This document shows, piece by piece, positions 20,701 to 29,837 of a stretch of DNA of 64,000 bases. The stretch covers positions 25,869,293 through 25,933,292 of the forward strand of contig CM119267.1 of NCBI GenBank assembly GCA_051294375.1, written 5' to 3'. Origin of the DNA: Paraspadella gotoi. Lineage: Eukaryota > Chaetognatha. Below the pieces are notes generated by a model that was not told the origin of the DNA, did not search any database, and worked only from the letters and a program-made list of their open reading frames with translations. Position 1 is the stretch's first letter. The number at the start of each line of letters is the position of its first letter. The position numbers were made by a program, and so were the translations under genes.

Positions 20701-23700
20701 AAAGAGAGAAAGATAATATGGAAAATAAAGACTGAGAAAATTTTTTTGTTGGGCTATGCATAAAACGTAAAACAAGAACATATTTAATAACTGTCCAGAC
20801 TCAATTTTAAGCACTTGGATGGATGAGAAGCCCACTGCTATATAAATTTTCAGCTTCATTACACCCAAATTTAATCATAAAAAAATGCCTGGGTCGTATT
20901 AATTCGTTGACACCTCGCGACAGACGCCGACGCACGACGCCCTTATGCACAAAAGCGGTTACCAATATCGTCGCAAAACGCTCAGCGATTGCGCACGATA
21001 AAAAGAAACTAAACTGCCGCGTAGCAAGATTAATTATGTTTGTTTAGATTATCTCAACATTGATATTGAGTTCCTTACATCTCATTTGCATGATTATCTT
21101 TGACTTCTGATTTAAAGCTTTGATATTCAATATTTTACAGGTAGGTATCCATGAGCATTCTAAGGTTCGAAGTGAAAGTTTTGGACATCTCAAAAGATTA
21201 GCAGTGTATATCTTGAGAGACACTAGTCATTAAGTTAGTGAATACGTGAATCTGCTAGATTATTTTGCTTTTTTATAAATATAGCTAGCCCCAGTCAGCT
21301 TGATTTTGTAGATATGAGTGACTTACCGCTCTTACTATAAATTCAGAATTCTTCAAAAGTAGTTTTTTTTTTAATGTCCTGAGAACAGATTCAGAGTTCG
21401 CTCGTTAAAAGTTAATAAAGAGCAAGCTATTAAATCTTTCTCCAAACATTATGTTCATTTAAGTAGGTTAAAATTACTAAAAAACTATATTTTTAAGCTG
21501 GAAATTAAATCGGCGTCCTTGAAATTATCAGTTTATTTTACAGCAATTTGTTGACTAAAGCTTAATTGAAAGAGCCATTATTAGTAAGTAACTTTTTTGC
21601 GAAGGAATCCAAATTGCGCATGCTTAAAATTCTTAAAAACTTTGTGCGGTATCTTTTGGAAAGTGTTTAGCCTATGTAGTAATACTTTAGTACTTATATA
21701 TACACATCATAGTCTCACTGCGTGCGCCACTAATGATATAAAATATATTACCACAACTATTCATATGGTATTTTACTGTTTCATGTTTATAATGCCTAAA
21801 GAATTTAATTTTACGTATAAGTTTTCATCGATTCCGTGTCACATCACTCTACAGTGAGCGCATGTTTGTGTTGTGCCTTCATATGTCAATAGCTACACAT
21901 AGATTTAATTATTTTTAAATCTCATTCATTAATGTTACGTAGGTTTACACAACTTTACTCTTTCGCTACGAGCCCGGCTGTAGAAGCCATGGAACTGCCT
22001 GATAGGTATATGAGAAAAATGTTTTGGTGAGAATAAAGAGCAAAGAGACGGAGCTCGCTATGTTAATTATGCAGAACAATGATTCTCTAAAACAAGACCT
22101 CACATCGCATTAAGAAGCCATTATCCTAAATTTCAGCTTCCGTATGGCTACGACAGGCTTGCAGGCGTATGCGTCACGATTAAACAGCGTGAGTGTCGGA
22201 CGACGACTAGCTGGCTTGAACGGTCCGGATCGACTCAATCAAAATCTGATGCAGATTTGAGGCGTGAAAGAACTGAGCTTGGCATCGAAAGGAGCAGCCT
22301 CTGACAGTATACCAGAATAGTATAGAAGATTTAACCTTACTAATTTTCAAAGGCGCTCAGTTTTTTTTCAGATTTTTTTTCCTGTTACTATATTAAAAAA
22401 CAGAAACCTCCTAATTTTTTGCCAAGATTTGCCAGGCCCCAACAGTAAGGCCGGTTTCTCATCTAAATTTGGCTATGACCTGACATTTAACCTTAAGTCA
22501 CGCAACTCCAGCACTTCACTAGTGAAAAGATACTTTCTCAAACATTTGCCCTCCTTCACTTATAAAATTTTTGATTAATTTCTTAAACAATTTTGCGGAA
22601 TTTAATTCCTCTATATCTTTGCCAAACAGAAAAACCATTTTTTTCAAAAGAACGCGCTCATAGAATCTCCACCCACCTTTTTCCTTTCTTGCCGCAAGAC
22701 TTATTTTTTTCTTCAAAGAAACGAGTCCGCAACGCGTTTGAGCCTGCATCACTTCTTCGGTTGTTGTTAACTTCACTTGTCCAGAAAGTTGCAATTCGCT
22801 TGTACTCCATTAAACTCAGTCAAAAACATTCTACATTTTTAAAGTTAAACAACGTCAAATTGAAAGAAATGTCGGATGAAAGTTTTTTAAGCTCCGCTAG
22901 AAACTCACATTAGAAAGCCCTTATTTAAAAAACCCGCCTGCGCGAAAGATGGATTTTGCTTAGTAGTTTATTATAGACGTATGATGTTAGGCTAATACAA
23001 CCTCACGAGTATGCTACGTTGCTTACCAGAAGGGAGGAATTAAATATAAGAAGGTAGAAATTGACTGGCTTACTGTAGAGAGAATCAGGTTTGAGTTAAG
23101 AAAGATTGTTAGTGTGTCTGTGAAATTATAAGCTTTACACCTATAAGGAAATTGTGATTTTCTCTGCTTGAAAATCGTAATCGTGTGTACAGCAAGAAAA
23201 CCAGATTAATGTTTAAATTTTTCATGAAGCATTTTAGTTTAGATTTTTTAAAAGTCGATTATTTTTCAGATAGAGACGACCGTGCGCTTACAAGATGATG
23301 CAGGAAATAATTAAAGGGATATTAGTAACAATTAAGATTTCTATAATTTTAGAATTGCAGTATCCCTGGCCTTAAAATGAAGCGAGAAAGCAGACAATGA
23401 TTAACGCATCTCGCGCCCAAGTCGTTAATTCGCCCGTCTGGACACCGTTATGAAAAACCATACTTTTCTTCCGTTATGGTAAGGACGCGACAACTCCGTT
23501 GACGCTTCGAACCAATTTCGAGTTCGGAAGTGAGCGACATTCTCGCATCACGATAAAGTACGGAATCAGAAGAAAAGACGGCAGGCGTGAGGCTGAGTCT
23601 TCTCTCGTTTTTCGGCTTGTGCTCTCTCTGTACGATCTTTTGCGTGATCGTTCGTTTTTTAAAAAAATTATTATTTTCCTTCTAAAAACTTTTTTTATCG

Positions 23701-26700
23701 CCATTTATTCCGCACTTTTTTTCAATACAAAATTCTAAATTTACATCCAAGATTTTTGTAGATTTATTCTTGTCTCTCTCTTTCACTCATATATGCATTT
23801 GTTTGTTTTTATTTATGATGAATCGCGTCAATGAATGATTATCATCGCATCAATAAATGATTATTATTTAGTATTGTTCATAGCCTCAGCACTAGAATTT
23901 CCCTGACTCCAGAACGCCCATGTTGATAACGGTGATGTAGTGTAGCGTTAAAAACCTTCAGTAACAGTAATAAACATAACAAACATATTTCCCATAGTTC
24001 ATGTCAATAACATACTTAGTAGGCATTCTCCGGGGAGTGTGAAAAGTTATTGTTTAGAACTAAGCTCTGACGAACAAAGCCCAAGGTTTTTTTAAAATAT
24101 TCTTTTACCGGCCAAGGTAGAATGACGGCAATATTGTTAATATTATGTTTCAAAAAAATCCGACCATTAAATTATAGAAAATTTAACAAAATCTTCGGAA
24201 ATCACCCTTCTTTGGAAGATTTTCGCCCATAGAAGATTTTTCCAGAATCTGACTCCCGGTTGAAAAAACTCTTAGAATTTCCGATCGTAGCTCCGTCTTT
24301 TACTTTTAGCTGCTTAATAATAAGAAATTTACCACACAATGGACTAATATGCACTTTAGCCCATGATCGGTATCATATCAAAAATACCCACAATAAACAC
24401 TGTCAAAGAACAATTTTTGCAGGAAGCCCTTCAGGACCAGCTTGGCCAAAGAATTCCAAAAATTTAGACGTTATTTGTTGAACAGGAACATACCTCAGTC
24501 ACGGTTTATATCGTTTTCAAGGAAAAAAATCCCTTCATTTCTATCATAAAATCAGAGATGGAAAATTTTTTCCCATCCAAAGCAGTTTATTTGTTCTGTC
24601 TTGTTTGATATCAAAGATGTTGATGATTTTTTTGCGACGAGTACGACAAAAATGCGAGCCTTCAGATGCAACAGGATCAGAATCAAGTGTTTTACATCGA
24701 TATTTTACCAGAATTTTTACCAGGAGCGTTTATATTGTTTGGTAGTCAGATTTTAACAAAAATCTCCATTAAAAAAGCTTCCTCGATCTCTAAGAACGAC
24801 GTAGACTCCTATATTGTTAATCTGTGCAGCGTTTAAATCCTGGCGCCTCTAAACTCAGTATCAACCTTTTCTAAATCCTTGACGAACGCTAAGCAAAGAT
24901 CATTGTTTACGTTACGACGCCAGATTTCACGCGCGCACGGCCTCTCTTAACACTCCCCCCTGTACGTACACGGACAGTAATACAATAGAGAGGTCGTCCG
25001 CACCGCTGCTCTTCGCCCTGTGGCAGTAGAGCCGTCTGCAAATTTGTCCACTCAGCATGCAACCCGAGTTTTTATCCCCCATGAGTTTCGGCTCCGCTTG
25101 ACGACCCCATTGAAGTACACTGACGGGCTCCTTGGCATCTCCTTTGAACCCCAGCCAACTCAGTTGGCTCCAAAATTTGATGGAGGCGCCAAACTCCCCC
25201 CGTCGACATCCCGAAGCGCCACCGACTCACGGCGTCGATCTGCATTGTCATGGCGCCCAGCGTCGTCTCCTTGACCCCTGTCGTCGACGATTTTTGCTGG
25301 CAACCGGCGTCGTCTCCTTGATGACGCCCTGCTTATTGCTCCCCCGGCGTCATGCCCGGATTTTCGATGTCTTCTCTTTTTGCGTCGATCATCTTGTCTG
25401 GGGGTGTTACTTCGTGCATGCGAGGTTCACAGAAAGAGTGAGGGTGCATGTTTGGGTGCAGACCGATCACCATTGAAAGTTTCTTTCTTGGAATTTCCTC
25501 CCCCTCTTGTTTCACAAGATTAATCAATTTGTTAGTTAATATCACTGTATTCAGAGACGATCAAATTTAGTAAATTTGTCTCAAACTTGCTCACTCAGTT
25601 TCACGTCTTTTTCAAAACTTGTTCAAGCCTAGTTCAAATTTCTATAACTTCAGTCTTTAAATTTTGTGTTACTTTCAGTGATTCATTGCTGGGCAAAACG
25701 AAATAAACGAATCTAAATACAGCCCCATCTCATTGCTTCTCTCATTTTTACTTCTTTGTATAGTTGCAAGGTCCACAAACTTTAATAAAAATGTTTATTT
25801 GTTTTGACAACAACTCCACTGTTGTCGTCTCTCTGAGCCAAAGAAGACCTTTACTTCCTCTCATAGGTCCTCTCAACTCATGTCCATGGCATACACATCC
25901 AAGCCTCTTGAATGTGTTCATTAATTTTAAACAATTCCAGAGTTTTCCTTTCACTCCAGAATATTTCTCTCACACCCTTATCCTCTTGAATGTGAGTCGT
26001 CAAACAAAATTTTAGTTTCCACCTCCAACTTTTTCAGCTGCTCCAAGCAGTAAGTTAAAGGATTCCTCCTCCTCCTCTTCCTCGTCTTTCTTCTTCTCTT
26101 TAGACGAGCATCATAATCGATATGGTCAAATATTTTATCAATATTAGCAAGTTTTGAATGTGAGACAAAGCTAGACAGATTAGTAATTTTTTTTTTTTTT
26201 TTTTTTTTCATTATTTCATGAAGACTGATCTTGTAGCCCAGCAATGTTCATTGATCATTTCATCATTTAAACTCGTCATTCTTTCTCTTTATCTACAAAT
26301 AGAGTGATTAAACTGTATGGAGAGTTCGTGATACTAAGTTGGATCCAAACCGTAGTGTCATAAACCGTAATCTTATACATTTCCATCTTGTTGAATGCTC
26401 CTAGTATCATACAATGATTTTATAGAAATTAGAAAACGAAAGCAGCGGGTGGAGGCTCCCCGACGCTCTTCATGCGAATGACCTTGCAATCTGACACAAC
26501 AGGAACTGTCCCATGAGACGAGATGTGTAGCAAAGCCTCAACACGCAACAGCTTGTAGTTAGGCTCAAACAGCAGACTGATGCGATGGATTGCTAATGAC
26601 GTCAGGGTAGATTCAGATGGTGGGATCGAGAGTCTCTCCTCCTCTAATGGCTTCAGTATGGACAGCAGCTCTGCACAAACTTCTCCTCTACGCAAGCAGT

Positions 26701-29700
26701 GCTCACTAATGGTCACTTGATCGAGGGTGGACAAATGGTTGGTTGATTTCTCTTCAACAGTTTCCTCTTTGACGGTTTCTTCCGCAACCCTTTTCACGAC
26801 TTTTTTTGCATCCTTTACCGCAACTTCTTTTGCAACTTTTTTTGCAACCTCTTCCACAACTTTTTCCTCATCCTTTTCCGCAACTTCATTTGAAACTTCT
26901 TGGGCAGCAACTCTTTCGCCAGCAGCATCTTCTTCAGCAAATTCTTCTTCAGCAGCGACTTTTTTAGCAGCAGCTTCTTTAGCAGTAACTTCTTCTACAA
27001 CAGCCTTTTCAACCGCAGATTCTTCAGCAGCAGCGTCTTCAGCAGCATCTTCTTTAGCAGCAACTTCTTCTGCAGACAGCATCGTGACAGGCTTCTTACG
27101 CAACAGCCTCAGCTTCTTTATCGGTTCTTCATGCAGCGGCGGCGTAATTGGGATTGGCGCACCATTCATTTTCGGCAGAGGTTCCTTGTTGAATCCATTG
27201 GCGGTCGGGCGATCCTCATTGCGTCGTCCACTCCAATGACTCCTTCGTTGAGACACCTTCATACGTCCGTCTTCCAATCTGTTTCCACTTAATTTCGTTA
27301 GCCTCTCCCTCTCTGCTCTCTCCTTTCTTTCATTTGTCATCAACGTTCTGCACTATTAACTTCATTCTCTCTGCCTTTCCTCCACCTTCATTATTCTTTC
27401 TTCGGTTCTGTTTCGAATTTCTCTCAATTTTTCTTTGAGCTCATCCTCTTTTATCCACCCTCGTTTTGCTCTCTCCATCTCGTATTCTATATTCGTTCGT
27501 TCTTTCTCTCTCTATCGCTATACACTCTTTCTCTGCCATTTCTAGGTCCTTGACCAACCTTTGGCGAATCATCTCGCAAGATGATTGAGACGACGTCGTT
27601 ACCATAGTTCTAGCTTTTGAGACGGTTTGACGCTGACTCTTGTCGGCTCCAAAAAGGTGAAGACTCCTGTCGCGGACTTTGGCGACGAGAAGACCATCGG
27701 CGACGTCGCCATCCAATGCTCGATGCTCTAATCGACGTGTTCTCGGCGAGGCGGCCTCGAGACCCGTCCCTTATCGGTAGCTCCCTCTTTGACTCCTCAC
27801 GCGATCAAGGTTATGATCTGCCGCTCTGCTGCTGCTGCTTCGGCTGATTTAGATTTAGTTTAGATTTAATTGTTGAATTTAGAATTATAGTTTAGTTTAA
27901 TTTTAATCCCCGGATTATAACATATAAGTTTTTAATATTTAGTATTATTCATAGCCTCAGCACTAGAATTTCCCTGACTCCAGAACGCCCATGTTGATAA
28001 CGGTGATGTAGTGTAGCGTTAAAAACCTTCAGTAACAGTAATAAACATAACAAACATATTTCTCATAGTTCATGTCAATAACATACTTAGTAGGCATTCT
28101 CCGGGGAGTGTGAAAAGTTATTGCTAATCTTCTGCCGCAGCGTTTGAATCCTGGCGCCTCTAAACTCAGTATCAACCTTTTCTAAATCCTTGATCATTGT
28201 TTACGTTACGACGCCAGATTTCACGCGCGCACGACCTCTCTTAACAATTATCATCATATCAATAAATAATTATCATCACATCAATCATTTGGTTATTATC
28301 ACATCAATCATTTGGTTATCATCGCATCAATTTTTGGTTATCGCATCAATATTTGGTTATCATCGCGTCAATAATCAATTCTTATTACATCAATAAATTA
28401 TTATTACATCATTAATTTGTTATTGCATCAATCATTTATTTTTTTTCTGATTTTTTCATTAATTTTTTTTGATAGCTAGCAGGCTCGATCAATACTATTT
28501 TTGATATTTTTTCATTAATTTTCTTTGATAGTAATGTCTGGCGTGATCACTATACTTTTAAGTTTTTGTTATTTTATTATTTTATTTGCAAAACCAATTT
28601 TTGCCAGGCGGTTCATTCCCTCGTTGTTGACATCGTGACTCCTGAGAAAGTAGGATTCTCTCTCGGCCTCCCTTCGCCCGATCGCCTCGTCGACGTGGCC
28701 ATCCTCAAGGGCAACGACTTTACTCGCCCTTTTCTCAAGGACATGAATCTTCGCGGTCACTTGAGTCTCCGCAATTTCAGCATTCAATCCTTCGCGTCGT
28801 GGGTCTCGCGAATCCGATCCATCGACGACTGCGACTATCTCTGGCAGGCGATGCGACGCGACGCCGATTTTCGCTCCGCCGTCCTTCATTCTCGCCAATT
28901 CTATTCGCTGACTCTGCCGATCGAGCGACCGGAATCCAAGGATCCTTTTTTGACGTCCCTCGTGGAGGAAGGGATTTCCAGCGGGAAGTACCCCGTGATT
29001 TTTTTAGCCATGCATCACGGGTTTTATTGGCAGCGGGAAATCGTGAGCGACGTGACGCCGGGATCGCCCAACGTCGAGGTGGCGCTGACTTCGTTGCGAG
29101 AGTCGCTCTACGATCTCATCGTCGCCGACGAGAAGAGGGTGCTCGAGTTTTCTCGCGGCGCCGACAATCAACTTCTCGATCACTACGCTTCTCGTCGAAA
29201 CGAGTTTCCGAATTTGAAGGATGTGGCGTCGATGAACGAGGAGCAAAGACTCGATCTCTTCGCCAGGATCTTTTCGGATCGACGGCCGTCTCGACGCAAC
29301 CGGGCGGCGCTGACGGGATTCTCGATGGTTCCGTCTTCACCGGAGTCAACGGCTTCGGAGATATTTCTCATAGTTTTCGTTCGATATTTCGTCTCCTGCG
29401 GACGAAGCGACGAGTTTGGACTTCGTCTCGAGCGATGGGAATTGGACGCGTTGGCCGCTTCAATGTTTGATTCGATTTCGTCGACGAAGGTCGAAATCGA
29501 GAGGAAAATCGTCTCCAGTCTTATCCCCTCAATCAGATGTTTGACTCTGTTCAATTGGCTTCAAGAAATCTATTTGTACGCCTACAATTTATTCGGCAAA
29601 GCCCTGCAACTCTCGCATTTGTTTCCCAGCCCCGCTCAACTCTTTTGCGGCTCCGTTTACGTTCACTTTTACATGGGCAGTAAATCTAATAGTCATCTCT

Positions 29701-29777
29701 ATTCTTCGTGGAACGAATTGAGAAACCAAATATTACGACAAAATGATACGTTGTATCGTTGTATGATCAGCAATTGA
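14777..29777 (+). CDS. FAM120/CCPG-like protein with XPG/FEN1-type (PIN-like) nuclease fold, 4 exons
   Basis: Exons 14777-14944, 15569-15893, 16565-16758 and 28608-29777 with phases 0, 1 and 0, giving 618 residues. The start MGVSGLMMYC is the XPG N-terminal signature. Acidic residues typical of the FEN1/XPG fold follow in order: Asp41 (ILVDFYAFE), Asp99 (FVFFIDSS), Glu175/Asp177 (CLYAEADSF), Asp197/Asp199 (FSHDSDF) and Asp266 (ILKGNDF). Layout and the later part (VIFLAMHHGFYWQREIV; AQLFCGSVYVHF) agree with the asteroid/FAM120 group, closest in my reading to constitutive coactivator of PPAR-gamma (FAM120B). It is not certain that the protein cuts nucleic acid. Exon 3 has stop codons soon after its donor and is easy to miss. 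Intron 3 is 11.8 kb because of repeats and a probable misassembly. KIFBP starts 60 nt after the stop. Confidence 0.85.
15030..15310. repeat. GC-rich insertion in FAM120-like intron 1, repeat-like
   Basis: About 280 bp of GC-rich sequence stands out from AT-rich intron DNA, with a hairpin 'ggcggtgtgaatataccgcc' near its end (15279-15298). It has no ORF that suits the gene. It may be a SINE, but no clear A and B boxes were found and no second copy was noticed in the window. Confidence 0.35.
15977..16437. mobile_element. MITE in FAM120-like intron 2
   Basis: The ends 'aaagcgtagcaaaaatatta' and 'caatatttactacgcctt' are inverted. Further inside, 'aatcaaaattcgaataatag' is mirrored by 'ctattcgaattttgat', and 'aagcagattcgaattcctca' (about 16158) by 'gaggaattcgaatctgcttt' (about 16355). 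The element has no ORF. It is followed by a (TA)n-rich tract at 16440-16500. Confidence 0.7.
16640..18862 (+). repeat. Left arm of a large inverted duplication (contains FAM120-like exon 3)
   Basis: This segment, starting within FAM120-like exon 3 and running to the N run at 18864, reappears reversed and with many small indels at about 20915-23590. Matching landmarks include exon 3 itself (FIVMREC), the TTAA-flanked MITE, and 'agcggcagtttagtttcttt' (18747) with its complement near 21005. The left arm is the clean copy. Confidence 0.85.
16834..17773. mobile_element. TTAA-flanked MITE, piggyBac-like (copy 1)
   Basis: The ends are inverted: 'ggccagggatcactcaa' at 16834 and 'ttgagtgatcccggacc' ending at 17773. 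TTAA is present directly outside both ends (16830-16833 and 17774-17777), the target duplication used by piggyBac elements. The 0.94-kb body carries no transposase. Copies with the same borders are at 54063-55003 and 58124-59071. The TIR does not begin with the usual piggyBac CCC, so the superfamily assignment rests mainly on the TTAA. Confidence 0.8.
18876..19203 (+). repeat. Exact direct duplicate of 17768-18112, between N runs
   Basis: The block from 'cccggaccttaaccgtagtc' to 'ttatagaaaattaa' repeats 17768-18112 with essentially one base difference. It is isolated by N runs on both sides. An identical, gap-bounded duplicate points to a redundant contig placed by scaffolding. Confidence 0.85.
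19229..20914. other. Spacer of the inverted duplication, no gene seen
   Basis: AT-rich and partly purine-rich DNA (20370-20570 is a G/A-rich tract that gives a low-complexity lysine/glutamate/arginine ORF). At 19735-19790 there is a minus-strand copy of the 'cactcatacacgcatttgtt' repeat that is also found at 23785 and 45670. No coding exon was recognised. Confidence 0.5.
20915..23590 (-). repeat. Right arm of the inverted duplication, indel-rich
   Basis: The minus strand reads as 16640-18862 with roughly one change every ten bases, mostly single-base insertions and deletions, including within coding sequence and TIRs. The pattern, an inverted copy of much lower quality next to assembly gaps, looks like raw long-read sequence folded back on itself rather than an evolved duplicate. 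Confidence 0.7.
23400..23590 (-). pseudogene. Damaged inverted copy of FAM120-like exon 3
   Basis: On the minus strand the frame contains PYFIVMRECRS and SVNGVVASLP, matching exon 3 (DFIVMRECR and DVNGDFASFL) with frame-breaking indels in between. The copy also has the 'ccagacgggcgaattaacga' sequence that follows the exon 3 donor. It is part of the right arm of the inverted duplication and need not exist in the genome. Confidence 0.75.
23871..24055 (+). repeat. LTR-like direct repeat, 5' copy, first part
   Basis: From 'tttagtattgttcatagcct' to 'gtgtgaaaagttattg' this is nearly identical to 27942-28124. It resumes at 24823-24951 ('cagcgttt...ctctcttaaca') after a 0.77-kb insertion. Without the insertion the repeat is about 310 bp, and its partner lies about 3 kb downstream, which is the arrangement of LTRs. 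A start at TG and an end at CA (tgttcata...cttaaca) would suit an LTR element, but no matching target duplication was found. Confidence 0.6.
24056..24822 (+). mobile_element. Repeat family C inserted in the 5' LTR-like copy
   Basis: This block, from 'actaagctctgacgaacaaa' to 'cgacgtagactcctata', interrupts the direct repeat, which is continuous at 27942-28245. A second copy lies at 46874-47580 and a diverged copy on the minus strand at about 63340-64000. All three keep a translatable piece related to PSDATGSES..., but no full ORF exists here. Confidence 0.7.
24823..24951 (+). repeat. LTR-like direct repeat, 5' copy, second part
   Basis: It continues the repeat after the family C insertion, with 'gcgtttaaatcctggcgcct' and 'cgccagatttcacgcgcgca'. 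It contains a 14-bp or so addition relative to the downstream copy at 28125-28245. Confidence 0.65.
24952..27940. other. Interior between the LTR-like repeats, coding capacity uncertain
   Basis: GC-richer blocks at 24960-25500 and 27560-27840 alternate with AT-rich DNA. No reverse transcriptase, integrase or protease motif was recognised, so if this is an LTR element it is non-autonomous. The only sizeable ORF is a low-complexity one on the minus strand (26429-27343). A poly-T/poly-A run is at about 26187-26210. Confidence 0.4.
26429..27343 (-). CDS. Low-complexity Ala/Glu/Val/Lys-rich ORF, unknown
   Basis: A 304-residue minus-strand frame. Residues about 90-195 are a run of degenerate five- to seven-residue repeats built of AAEE, VAKK and EEVA units, expected to form one long charged helix. 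They are flanked by a basic N-terminal part and a C-terminal part (about 200-304, containing EHCLRRGEVCAELLSILKPL) that is not low-complexity. It resembles no family that I recognise. It lies inside FAM120-like intron 3 and between the LTR-like repeats. It could be a nested gene, a transposon-encoded structural protein, or an ORF kept open by the repeat. Confidence 0.35.
   Translation of the reverse strand: MMTNERKERAERERLTKLSGNRLEDGRMKVSQRRSHWSGRRNEDRPTANGFNKEPLPKMNGAPIPITPPLHEEPIKKLRLLRKKPVTMLSAEEVAAKEDAAEDAAAEESAVEKAVVEEVTAKEAAAKKVAAEEEFAEEDAAGERVAAQEVSNEVAEKDEEKVVEEVAKKVAKEVAVKDAKKVVKRVAEETVKEETVEEKSTNHLSTLDQVTISEHCLRRGEVCAELLSILKPLEEERLSIPPSESTLTSLAIHRISLLFEPNYKLLRVEALLHISSHGTVPVVSDCKVIRMKSVGEPPPAAFVF
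27942..28245 (+). repeat. LTR-like direct repeat, 3' copy
   Basis: Uninterrupted partner of 23871-24055 plus 24823-24951. Its end 'ctctcttaaca' borders the 'atcatcacatcaat' tandem repeat. Confidence 0.6.
28246..28440 (+). repeat. Minisatellite of 'ggttatcatcgcatcaat' units
   Basis: Degenerate units of roughly 18-22 bp (atcatcacatcaatcatttg; ttatcatcgcatcaatattt) are repeated about nine times. The same unit array occurs at 45715-45935, at 23815-23870 in short form, and in reverse around 49095-49180. Confidence 0.8.
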
Positions 29778-29837
29778 ATGTTTTTTAAAAATTATTTATT
29801 ATTTATTTGGTATTTTGTTGAGCATTAAACATTAAAC

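Noticed and set aside
23474-23704. A separate minus-strand gene with an FIVMREC motif
   Set aside because: It is a damaged copy of FAM120-like exon 3 in the inverted duplication.
25020-25476. Two overlapping GC-rich ORFs as a gag gene
   Set aside because: No zinc knuckle, no recognisable domain, and neither frame is clearly favoured.
28246-28440. CRISPR-like array of repeated units
   Set aside because: Units are contiguous and degenerate with no spacers; it is a minisatellite in a eukaryotic genome.
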